Source: Hydrogenophaga sp.
Lineage (GTDB): Bacteria; Pseudomonadota; Gammaproteobacteria; Burkholderiales; Burkholderiaceae_C
NCBI GenBank assembly: GCA_016790705.1
Contig: JAEUOT010000021.1
Location: 1 to 64,000 of the forward strand
Reading direction: 5' to 3'
Length of the DNA stretch: 64,000 bases
Below are positions 43,073-50,800 of this stretch, one piece after another. The notes beneath the pieces were generated by a model. It had not been told where the DNA came from and searched no databases. It was given only the letters and a program-made list of their open reading frames with translations. Every line of letters begins with the position of its first letter. Position 1 is the stretch's first letter. The translations under genes were made by a program, and so were the position numbers.

Positions 43073-44878
43073 ATGGCTTCCCTGCTTGATGCCCCTTCCT
43101 GTACCGGACTGCATCTGGCCGATTTTCTCGGCCAGATGTCGGTCGTCAGCGGCTTTGCGGAGGCACTTGAGAATTCCGGTGTATTTCCCGCGAGATACAT
43201 CAATGCGCTGTCGGATGCCTCTTTCTATTGCGATATCCGGAAATACGTCCTTTACGACAGTCTGATCGACAAATGGATGTGGTTCGTGGTGAACAATCTG
43301 TCCATTGTGGTGTTGTCGATGTCGACTGCGTTTGTGACGCTGTGGATCGTGATGACCGGTCTGAAGGTCATGTTTCGCACCAACAAGGAGCCGGTGCTGG
43401 ACCTGTTGTTTCGGGGCGCGAAGATTGCACTGGTGCTGTCGCTGGTGACGGGAATGCTGGGCAATACCGGCACCATCATTCACACGGTTCTGGGGATGCA
43501 GGAGGCGATCACGACCATCGTGACCGGGTCGGATCTGTCGATTGATCAGTTGATCGACATGAACGTCGGGGTGACTCAGGTCATCAACATGGTGGCCGAG
43601 GATGTGACGAACACGACCATCGACCAGGCCAACAAGTCGGGCGGAACGTCGGTGATCATGAGCATGCTCGGTGGTGCCGGCCCCGCTGTGTTGACGTCAG
43701 TCCTGGTGCTGCTGTCCCAGGTGGCGGTGGTCTTGGCATTGATGCTGGCCCCGTTGTTTGTCTTTTTCCTCCTGTTTCAGCAGACCAGCGCCTTGTTCTG
43801 GAGTTGGGCGAAATTCCTGCTGGGCACCTTCATCACGTTGTGCTTCGTGGCCATCGTGTCGTCGATTGCGATGAGGGCGACCTTGAGTTACGGCCTGACG
43901 ATCATGGTGTCCTTCGTCCTGAATTCGGTGGCCGACGCAGGGATTGCCGACAACGCGACGGCGATTCAGACCGGCTTGGGCGTGATTGCCGAAGTGCTGA
44001 TCGGTTTGCTGACCAATGGTGGCAATCGGGTGGACATGGGCGGGGCGACGATGCGTCTGGCGATGATGGGCGGCCTGTTTGCGACCCTGATCGTGGCGGT
44101 CCCGCCGGTGGTGATGCAGTTGTTCAACACGTCCCTGGGGTTTGCCCAGAACGTGATGGGCTCGATGGGGGTTCGTCCGTTTGGTGGCGGTGGGGCGCCG
44201 CAGCCGGTCGGGGCCGCCGCAAACGGTGGGGGTGGTCCGGAGCACATCAGGGTTGGAGCGGCGCACGGGGCCATGCCCGGAGCGGCGCCCTTGCAGAGGC
44301 TCTCTGCGGGGGGCGAAGGTTCGGGTCCGGCGGGCGGCATGGCGCAGTCCAACAACCAACAATTGATTGCGCGGGCGAACACCGCTGCGTCGGCTGGCGG
44401 GGACGCTGCCGCGTTGCAGGGCGGTGCTGCACAACGCCCTGGCGCTCTGGGGCTTGCTGCCCAGGACAACGTCGCCCTGAAGCAGATCCGATCTCTGCAA
44501 TCCGGTGACGAGTTACGAATTGGCAGCAACATGCCCGCCGCCGCTGCTGCCGCCGCCGACGATGTGACCAGGTTGGCCGCGTTCGAGGCTGCTGGAACCC
44601 GTTGGAATGCCAACGGCACGAACGTGAGCGATGCCGTGATCAAGAACGACAGCCGATTGGGAACGGGAGGACACGTGACCGTGGACGGTGGTGGTGGCTC
44701 TCCTTCGGTGGGTGGGGCGCGCGCACTGGAAAGCGCGCCTTCCGCCCGATCGGCCTCGGCACCGGACGTATCGGGGGAGGGGAAAGCTCGGTTGAACATG
44801 CCGCGAGCCCCCCAGGTCAAGGCGGCTGGCGCGAAGCCGACCGCGCGTCCGGATGTTCCTTCACGGATACCGCCTTAA
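43073..44878 (+). CDS. virB6: VirB6 polytopic T4SS protein with long tail
   Basis: VirB6 is the inner-membrane channel component. The 601-residue protein has several membrane helices between residues ~75 and ~350 (NNLSIVVLSMSTAFVTLWIVMTG, LVLLSQVAVVLALMLAPLFVFFLL, FLLGTFITLCFVAIVSSIAM, GGLFATLIVAVPPVVMQLF). This is the TrbL/VirB6 pattern. The last ~220 residues are Gly/Ala/Pro-rich (GGGGAPQPVGAAANGGGG onward) and look disordered and cytoplasmic or periplasmic. Such extended VirB6 tails occur in Xanthomonas-like systems. G+C returns to the host range within this gene. Confidence 0.9.
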   Translation: MASLLDAPSCTGLHLADFLGQMSVVSGFAEALENSGVFPARYINALSDASFYCDIRKYVLYDSLIDKWMWFVVNNLSIVVLSMSTAFVTLWIVMTGLKVMFRTNKEPVLDLLFRGAKIALVLSLVTGMLGNTGTIIHTVLGMQEAITTIVTGSDLSIDQLIDMNVGVTQVINMVAEDVTNTTIDQANKSGGTSVIMSMLGGAGPAVLTSVLVLLSQVAVVLALMLAPLFVFFLLFQQTSALFWSWAKFLLGTFITLCFVAIVSSIAMRATLSYGLTIMVSFVLNSVADAGIADNATAIQTGLGVIAEVLIGLLTNGGNRVDMGGATMRLAMMGGLFATLIVAVPPVVMQLFNTSLGFAQNVMGSMGVRPFGGGGAPQPVGAAANGGGGPEHIRVGAAHGAMPGAAPLQRLSAGGEGSGPAGGMAQSNNQQLIARANTAASAGGDAAALQGGAAQRPGALGLAAQDNVALKQIRSLQSGDELRIGSNMPAAAAAAADDVTRLAAFEAAGTRWNANGTNVSDAVIKNDSRLGTGGHVTVDGGGGSPSVGGARALESAPSARSASAPDVSGEGKARLNMPRAPQVKAAGAKPTARPDVPSRIPP

Positions 44879-44942
44879 GTCGGTTCGGTTGTCCGAGATT
44901 CTTGTTTTGTTGTCTTCCTTTTATCGATTCAGGTAGTTCCGT

Positions 44943-45377
44943 ATGTACAAGTCTCCGAAGAAGCCTCTCGTTTCGTCGCGCACATGGTCAGTGACCCTGT
45001 GCACGTGGGCGCTGCTGTTGTTGCAGGCCTGCGCAGCGCCCAAGGCCACCGATATCTCCGACAACTGGAAACCGGTGAACTCTCTGGCGGCCAAACCGCA
45101 GGAAATCCCGTTGAAGGAAGAGGCGGAGCTGCCCAAATTCCAGATGTTGCCGACCGACGCCACCCTGCGTCACATGCTCGACCGCTGGGCGAAGGAGAGC
45201 GGCGGGTCGCTGGACTGGCAGTACCCGAGCGATCTGACCTTGGTCTCCGGGCTCGATGGCGTCAAGGACAACAACCTTCAGCGTGCGCTCAACACGGTGC
45301 GCAAGACCTATGCGGCGCAGAAGCTGCGCATCCAGGTCTCGGCGAACAAGACCATGCTGGTCACCAAGATGCCATGA
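44943..45377 (+). CDS. virB7: VirB7 lipoprotein with C-terminal N0-like domain
   Basis: VirB7 anchors the outer-membrane core complex. The 144-residue protein has a lipobox LLQAC (Cys30), the VirB9-binding segment NWKPVNSLAAKPQEIPL, and then an ~75-residue globular domain (FQMLPTDATLRHMLDRWA, LTLVSGLDG, VSANKTMLVT) of the N0/TcpQ type. Classical conjugative VirB7 proteins are about 40-60 residues long and lack this domain. The extended form defines the Xanthomonadales-like, bacteria-killing X-T4SS. This is the main evidence for classifying the whole island. Confidence 0.9.
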   Translation: MYKSPKKPLVSSRTWSVTLCTWALLLLQACAAPKATDISDNWKPVNSLAAKPQEIPLKEEAELPKFQMLPTDATLRHMLDRWAKESGGSLDWQYPSDLTLVSGLDGVKDNNLQRALNTVRKTYAAQKLRIQVSANKTMLVTKMP

Positions 45378-45489
45378 GCTTGCAGCCCATGTTGCGCACG
45401 CGGCGGCCTGCGTCGCTGGCGGCCCTCGACCTCTTTCCTGCGGGTCGCTGGCGTGAGTGAAACGATGATGAAAGTGAGCAAGTAAGGCG

Positions 45490-46392
45490 ATGGCGTTGTT
45501 CAAGCGAAATCTGTCGGAAGCAACCGAGCAGGTTCTCAACAAGTCGATGGACTTCGAGTCGAACGTGATCTCGATGGTCAAGCGCAGCGAGCGTCGCGCG
45601 TGGATCGTGGCGATCTGTGCGCTGGTGCTGTCGTTGATGATGGGGGGCGCGATTGCCTACATGTTGCCGCTCAAGGAGAAGGTGCCGTATCTCGTGACGG
45701 TGGATCTCAAGCGCAGCACGAGCACGATCTCGCCGCTGCGCGACAACATTGCCGCGACCGGCATCTACGCCAGCGAGGCACTCAACCGCAGCCACGTCGC
45801 CCGCTTCGTGCAGGCGCGTGAAGGCTATGACTACGACACCATCAACGAGTACGACTGGGAGTACGTCGCGTCGATGTCCAACGACCAGGTCAAAGGCCTG
45901 TTTGTCAAGCAGTTCGACGGGTCGGCCAACAGCCCCGAAAAGAAATGGGGTCGCAACACGGCGATCCGCGTCAAGGTGAACAGCATCGTTTTCAACGGGC
46001 TGGACGAGGAACGTGGCGCGATTCCGACCGGGGCCACGGTCCGGTTCGAAAAGTGGCGTTTCGACAAGACCACCGGCAAGAGCGAATTCCTCAGCAGCCA
46101 CGTGGCGACGCTGCGTTACGAGTACAAGACCAACCTCAAGATGAGCGACAACCTGCGTCTGCGCAACCCGCTCGGCTTCCAGGTGACGGCGTTCCGGGTG
46201 GACGACGAGTTCAACACGCCGGTGTTCAGGGAGTCCGTCCGTGAACCCGGGATGCCGCTGCTCAATGAAGAAGAGGGCGTCACGCACCGCGGCGCCGATA
46301 CCGCCGCCTCGGGGCCTGCGCAGGGAGGCGCCGCGCCTGTTGCGATGCCCAGCCTGCCCGGCGCTCCCGCCACACCACAACAGGGCCAATGA
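45490..46392 (+). CDS. virB8: VirB8 inner-membrane assembly factor
   Basis: VirB8 nucleates the T4SS. The 300-residue protein has one membrane helix (~38-58) and a periplasmic NTF2-like domain (~90-230) with YDWEYVASMSNDQVKGLFV and ATLRYEY. A Pro/Ala-rich C-terminal tail (~255-300) follows. It begins 112 bp after virB7, in a gap without other features, and 13-50 bp separate it from virB9. Confidence 0.93.
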   Translation: MALFKRNLSEATEQVLNKSMDFESNVISMVKRSERRAWIVAICALVLSLMMGGAIAYMLPLKEKVPYLVTVDLKRSTSTISPLRDNIAATGIYASEALNRSHVARFVQAREGYDYDTINEYDWEYVASMSNDQVKGLFVKQFDGSANSPEKKWGRNTAIRVKVNSIVFNGLDEERGAIPTGATVRFEKWRFDKTTGKSEFLSSHVATLRYEYKTNLKMSDNLRLRNPLGFQVTAFRVDDEFNTPVFRESVREPGMPLLNEEEGVTHRGADTAASGPAQGGAAPVAMPSLPGAPATPQQGQ

Positions 46393-46441
46393 GGCTTGAC
46401 ACCAGATGAATGAAGAACTGAACCACAGGGAAGGGTCCACG

Positions 46442-47206
46442 ATGGAAACGCTTCGAGGAATGAACAAACGCTTGGCCGCTGTGGGGGCTGCAGCCCTGAT
46501 GGCCGGCGGGGTGGGGTTGTCGACAGCGCAGGCGCAGGAGGTGCGGGAGATTCCCTACCGGCCGGACCAGGTGGTCCGCGTCAACACCGGTCTGGGCATT
46601 GCGACGCAGATCGAGATCAGTCCGCAGGAACAGATCAAGGACTTCGGTACCGGTTTCAGCGACGGCTGGGAGCTGGTCCGCCGCGACAACATCTTCTACA
46701 TCCGTCCGAAGAACGTGGATGTGGACACCAACATGTACATCCGCACCAACATGCGTTCGTACCTGCTGGATCTGCGGGTGTCGGCGACGAAGTGGAAGAC
46801 GCTGGAGGAGGCCAAGAACGCCGGGGTCTACTACAAGATCCGTTTCGTCTACGGCAACGATGAGCCGGACAAGGCCAGTGCGCTGGCCTCGGCCAATGCG
46901 GTGCTCTCTCCGACAGCGGCGGCGCTGAATTCCCAGAGCAACTACCACCTCAACTACGACTATTCGACCAACAGCGACGTGTCGACCATCGTGCCGACCC
47001 GGGTCTACGACAACGGTCAGTTCACCTATATCCACCTGCCGCCGATGGCGAATTTCCCGGCGGTGTTCGGGCGCAACGAGCGCAATGGCGAGGAATTTCT
47101 CGTGAACACCAAGAGCGAAAAGAACGTGATGGTGGTGCTGGGCGTCTATCCGTACCTGGTGATGCGGCTGGGCAATGACGTGGTTGGACTCAGGAGGAAC
47201 AAATGA
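46442..47206 (+). CDS. virB9: VirB9 outer-membrane core complex protein
   Basis: VirB9 forms the periplasmic/outer-membrane ring with VirB7 and VirB10. The 254-residue protein has a signal peptide (RLAAVGAAALMAGGVGLSTAQA). Its N-terminal domain starts VREIPYRPDQVVRVNTGLGIATQIEI, and its C-terminal VirB7-binding domain contains TRVYDNGQFTYIHLPPMANFPAVF. The ATG at 46442 is preferred because AGGGAAGGG lies 8 nt upstream; the ATG at 46406 would put unlikely charged residues before the signal peptide. Its stop overlaps virB10 (ATGA). Confidence 0.93.
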   Translation: METLRGMNKRLAAVGAAALMAGGVGLSTAQAQEVREIPYRPDQVVRVNTGLGIATQIEISPQEQIKDFGTGFSDGWELVRRDNIFYIRPKNVDVDTNMYIRTNMRSYLLDLRVSATKWKTLEEAKNAGVYYKIRFVYGNDEPDKASALASANAVLSPTAAALNSQSNYHLNYDYSTNSDVSTIVPTRVYDNGQFTYIHLPPMANFPAVFGRNERNGEEFLVNTKSEKNVMVVLGVYPYLVMRLGNDVVGLRRNK

Positions 47207-48282
47207 GCATGAAGTTTCCCAATGGCGGTGGACAGGGCCCGGTTCTGTCCGACAACATGCCCAAGCTGTCGGCAGGGCTGACGCGCGGGGTGAACAAGAC
47301 GGCGGTGGCCTACATCGTGCTCGTTTCGATCGCGACCATCGGCATGACGCTCTGGGTGGCGAGCAACGCGTTCTCGGCCAACGACAAGAAGGACAAGCAG
47401 GTCAGCTTCGAAGAGGTCACTGTGCCCAAGAAGCCCGCGCTGCTGCTGCCGCCACCCAAGGAGGCGGATCCGTTGCTGGCGAAGAACGATCTGCCGACCG
47501 ATCTGCCGCCGATGCGCGAGGGCGCGCTGGAGAAGAAGGACGACCTGCAGCAGCGGCGAATGGCCAGCGAGAACAATCTGATCGCGGCGCAGGAAAAGGG
47601 CGGACGCAAGAACCAGCTCTTCGAGGACGAGTATTCGTCCGTCAAACGCGGGGCCGTCGAGGCGCTGGCCAACGCCGACTTCGTGTTGACGCGGGGCACG
47701 TTTATCCGCTGTGCACTGGAAACCAAGATCGTTTCGACATTGCCGGGCATGACCTCGTGCATCGTGACCGAGCCGATCTATTCGGTGAACGGCCGACGAC
47801 TGCTGATCGACAAGGGGTCCAAGGTCACGGGCGAATACAAGTATGTGGACGAGAACTACGACCGCGTGGGCGTGGTGTGGACGCGCGTGCTGACCACGAC
47901 CGGGCTGGACGTGCGGATCGACAGCGCCGGCACCGACGCCCTCGGTGGTGCCGGTATCCCGGGCCACTACGACGGCCACTGGGGCGAGCGGATCGGTGCG
48001 GCGATGCTGGTCAGTCTGCTGGCCGACGGGATCGATGCCGGGGCCCAGAAGTTTGCCAACGACAACGAGATCCGCGGCCGCACCACGGTCTCGGGTGTCG
48101 GCGGCGTCGGGGTGGTGACCATCGATCCCTGGGAGTCGCAGACGGCGGCCACTGCCAAGAAAGCGGCGACCGACATGCTGGCGCGTTCGGCCAATCGCAA
48201 GGCGACTGTGACCGTGCTCAACGGGACCGTGATCAACATCTTCGCGGCCCGCGACGTGGACTTCTCCAGCGTGATGCGCTGA
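47203..48282 (+). CDS. virB10: VirB10 (TrbI-type) channel scaffold
   Basis: VirB10 spans both membranes and links motor energy to the outer pore. The 359-residue protein has a short cytoplasmic N-terminus, a membrane helix at 36-57, a Pro-rich periplasmic linker (LLLPPPKEADP) and the TrbI domain (~165-355). The TrbI motifs are FVLTRGTFIRCALETKIVSTLPGMTSCIV and GGAGIPGHYDGHWGERIGAAML, the antenna/pore region. A strong AGGAGG lies 6 nt before the ATG at 47203, which overlaps the virB9 stop. Confidence 0.95.
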   Translation: MSMKFPNGGGQGPVLSDNMPKLSAGLTRGVNKTAVAYIVLVSIATIGMTLWVASNAFSANDKKDKQVSFEEVTVPKKPALLLPPPKEADPLLAKNDLPTDLPPMREGALEKKDDLQQRRMASENNLIAAQEKGGRKNQLFEDEYSSVKRGAVEALANADFVLTRGTFIRCALETKIVSTLPGMTSCIVTEPIYSVNGRRLLIDKGSKVTGEYKYVDENYDRVGVVWTRVLTTTGLDVRIDSAGTDALGGAGIPGHYDGHWGERIGAAMLVSLLADGIDAGAQKFANDNEIRGRTTVSGVGGVGVVTIDPWESQTAATAKKAATDMLARSANRKATVTVLNGTVINIFAARDVDFSSVMR

Positions 48283-48292
48283 GCCGGGAAAC

Positions 48293-49342
48293 ATGTCGGA
48301 GCGCATCGATGGCGAGGCCATCGCGAACATTTCCACGGAGTTTCTCGAGTACCAGTACCACGTGCTGGGCATCACGCAGTTCCTGAACGATCCCCGGGTG
48401 ACGGAGATTTGCATCAACCGGCCCGGGGAGGTGTTCCTTGAGACGGTCGACGGCTGGGAGCGCATCGATGTGCCCGGACTGACGTTCGACCGCGCGCGGC
48501 AGTTCTGCACGACGGTGGTCAACGAGAGCAAGACCGGTCAGCGCATCACCGCCGTCGATCCGGTGGTGTCGCTGACCTTCCCGACCGGCCAGCGCGCGCA
48601 GTTCGTGTTGCCGCCAGCGGTTCCGGCGGACCACGTGTCGATCACCATTCGCCTGCCATCGCGCCATACGAAGACCCTGAACCAGTACCAGGACGATGGC
48701 TTCTTCGCCCAGATCCTGGAGGGGCATGACGGCGTCAGTGCGATGGACGAGGAGTTGCTGGCGCTCAAGCGTGCGCGCAACTATCACGACTTCTTCTCGA
48801 AGGCCGTGTTCTACAAGAAGAACATCGTGGTGTCGGGCGCGACCGGCAGCGGCAAGACCACCTTCATGAAGTCCCTGGTGACGCACATTCCGAACGAGGA
48901 GCGGCTGATCACCATCGAGGATGCGCGCGAGCTGTTCATCGAACAGCCCAACCGGGTGCACCTGATCTACTCCCGCGGCGGGCAGGGCACGGCCAACGTG
49001 ACCGCCAAGGGGTGCATGGAAGCCTGTCTTCGGATGAAGCCCGACCGCATCATCCTGGCGGAAATCCGGGGTGACGAGTCGTTCTATTACATCCGGAACT
49101 GCGCCTCGGGACACCCGGGGTCGATCACCAGTTGCCACGCCGGCAGCACCGGCCAGACCTGGGACCAGATGGCGCTGATGGTCAAGGCCTCGCCCGAGGG
49201 TTCGGGTCTGGACTTCGATGAGATCAAGCGTCTGCTGATGCTGACGATCGACATCGTGGTCCACATCAAGGCACACGCCGGCAAGCGCTACATCACCGGT
49301 ATCGACTTCGAGCCGGCGCGCAAGCTGGCGCTCGAATCATGA
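48293..49342 (+). CDS. virB11: VirB11 hexameric ATPase
   Basis: VirB11 is the ring-shaped traffic ATPase. The 349-residue protein has the N-terminal domain with FLNDPRVTEICINRPGEVFLE. Its RecA-like motor has Walker A GATGSGKT at 182-189, the Asp box ITIEDARELF, Walker B RIILAEIRGDE and the His box GHPGSITSCHAGS. It starts 10 bp after virB10, and its stop region overlaps a possible ATG of the next gene. Confidence 0.95.
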   Translation: MSERIDGEAIANISTEFLEYQYHVLGITQFLNDPRVTEICINRPGEVFLETVDGWERIDVPGLTFDRARQFCTTVVNESKTGQRITAVDPVVSLTFPTGQRAQFVLPPAVPADHVSITIRLPSRHTKTLNQYQDDGFFAQILEGHDGVSAMDEELLALKRARNYHDFFSKAVFYKKNIVVSGATGSGKTTFMKSLVTHIPNEERLITIEDARELFIEQPNRVHLIYSRGGQGTANVTAKGCMEACLRMKPDRIILAEIRGDESFYYIRNCASGHPGSITSCHAGSTGQTWDQMALMVKASPEGSGLDFDEIKRLLMLTIDIVVHIKAHAGKRYITGIDFEPARKLALES

Positions 49343-49359
49343 CATTCAAGGAGGACAAG

Positions 49360-49812
49360 ATGAAAGCACACACACTGGCGGCAGCCGTCCTGGCCGGACT
49401 CTGTGCCACCCTGGCCCACGCTGCCGCACCGGCTGCCGGACTGACGCCGGTCGACATGCGGGGCCTCTGGTTTCCCAAGGGCGAAGACGGTACGGCGAAG
49501 TGTGCCGCCTACCTGGGCCGCAAGCCTGTGGAGCCGGACCCGGGGGCGCTGGTGGTGAGTGAGGCGCAGATTCAGCAATGGGCCGAGAACACGCAGACCA
49601 CGGTGTATTTCGTGACCGACGTGCAGGCGCGCCGTGCCCACACCTGGCGCGTGCAGGCACTGGTGGATGTCCCGCCCTACGAGAAACCCAAGGTGCTTGA
49701 AACCTATGTGATGGAACTGCGCCAGGACGAGCTCCTGTGGTCGCGCCGACGGGGCGAAGATGCCATGGCCGAGCAGGTCGATACCGCGGTGTATGCCCGC
49801 TGCGGCTACTGA
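49360..49812 (+). CDS. hypothetical exported protein between virB11 and virD4
   Basis: This 150-residue protein is not recognised. It has a clear signal peptide (MKAHTLAAAVLAGLCATLAHA, cleaved before AAPAAG) and a mature ~125-residue part with two Cys (AKCAAYL, ARCGY) likely bonded, and Trp/Tyr-rich strands (TVYFVTDVQARRAHTWRVQAL). AAGGAGGA lies 6 nt before ATG 49360; an earlier ATG at 49339 overlaps virB11. A periplasmic accessory or immunity role is possible from position only. Confidence 0.72.
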   Translation: MKAHTLAAAVLAGLCATLAHAAAPAAGLTPVDMRGLWFPKGEDGTAKCAAYLGRKPVEPDPGALVVSEAQIQQWAENTQTTVYFVTDVQARRAHTWRVQALVDVPPYEKPKVLETYVMELRQDELLWSRRRGEDAMAEQVDTAVYARCGY

Positions 49813-49825
49813 TCGGGGCGGTGTC

Positions 49826-50800
49826 ATGAATGGCATCTTCCGCGCATGCACCGCGCTGACGGTCGCATGGGTCCTGACGGGGTGTTCCTCTATGTCCATG
49901 GACTTTCTTCGTCCGGCTGGGCGACCGCTGGAAACGCTGACGCAGCAGATCGGACCGGAAGCGCCGACGCTGCGTTTCGACTTCGAATTCGACGACAAGG
50001 CCAACGCCGCCGAAGGCGAGGTGGGCTCGGGCTATATCGTGGTCAGTCAGGAGGGCAAGGAGCTGCAGGCGCTGCCTCACGCCTTCGAGCTGCCGCGCGA
50101 CCGGCTGGACGGCAAGGCCTGGCTGTCCTTCGGGGACTTCAACGGCGACGGCCTGACCGACTTCAAGGTCACGCGCCTGTACGCGATGGACGGCAAGCTG
50201 GCGGTCGACAGCCTGTACCAGTTCGACGCCAGAACGGGGCGGTTCGCACAGGTCGATGTGGTGTCCAACGCCGGCGAAATCGAAGCGGTGTCTCCGGGCT
50301 GCGTGTCGGTCAAGGTGCAGTCGCCCGCTGGCGCCGCCCGGCAGGAGAACCATTGTTATGTTGCTGCGACAGGGCGCTGGGTGCGAGGCCGCGCGGATGT
50401 GGCGCGCAAGACCTCGCCTGCCGAGCGCGCCGATGCCAACTGCGACGCGACGGCGCCGGAGTTGATTGCCTGTCGCCGCGCCCGTATCGAGCAGGACAAG
50501 GCGCTGCTGACCCTGGTGCGCGAGTACCGCAACGGGCGCATGCAGACGCTGCAGGCTGCTCAAGGGCGCGACTACGCCGAGGCGTATGCGAGGTCCCTGG
50601 ACCTGGACCACAGCAGTTGGCGCCAATACCGGGATGCACGCTGCACGGCGCAGTCGCGTGAGCAGGCGGTGCCGGTCAAGGCCTTGGCGGCGAACACGGA
50701 GCTGTGTCGCTACGAATGGGCGCGTGACCAGTTGCGCCGGTACCGGGACCAGATCGCGCGCCTGTCCGACAACAGGGACAAGGGCAGGGCGCGGCAATGA
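49826..50800 (+). CDS. lipoprotein with Ca-binding-like (FG-GAP/VCBS) and LprI-like segments, candidate immunity protein
   Basis: This 324-residue lipoprotein has lipobox VLTGC (Cys20). Residues ~45-200 form a beta-rich domain with the loop GDFNGDGLTDF at 103-113, a Dx[DN]xDG calcium-binding motif of the FG-GAP/VCBS kind. Such a loop also occurs in the X-T4SS immunity lipoprotein XAC2610, an inhibitor of a muramidase effector. Residues ~210-320 are helical with spaced cysteines (NCDATAPELIACRR, YRDARCTAQ, NTELCRYE), like the LprI/DUF1311 lysozyme-inhibitor fold. Two wall-hydrolase-inhibitor-like modules in one chain suggest self-protection. No cognate effector adjoins it. It overlaps virD4 by four bases. 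Confidence 0.65.
   Translation: MNGIFRACTALTVAWVLTGCSSMSMDFLRPAGRPLETLTQQIGPEAPTLRFDFEFDDKANAAEGEVGSGYIVVSQEGKELQALPHAFELPRDRLDGKAWLSFGDFNGDGLTDFKVTRLYAMDGKLAVDSLYQFDARTGRFAQVDVVSNAGEIEAVSPGCVSVKVQSPAGAARQENHCYVAATGRWVRGRADVARKTSPAERADANCDATAPELIACRRARIEQDKALLTLVREYRNGRMQTLQAAQGRDYAEAYARSLDLDHSSWRQYRDARCTAQSREQAVPVKALAANTELCRYEWARDQLRRYRDQIARLSDNRDKGRARQ

Noticed and set aside
45378-45489. Possible small gene between virB7 and virB8
   Set aside because: Frames here are short and lack a ribosome binding site; the composition looks like a non-coding spacer.
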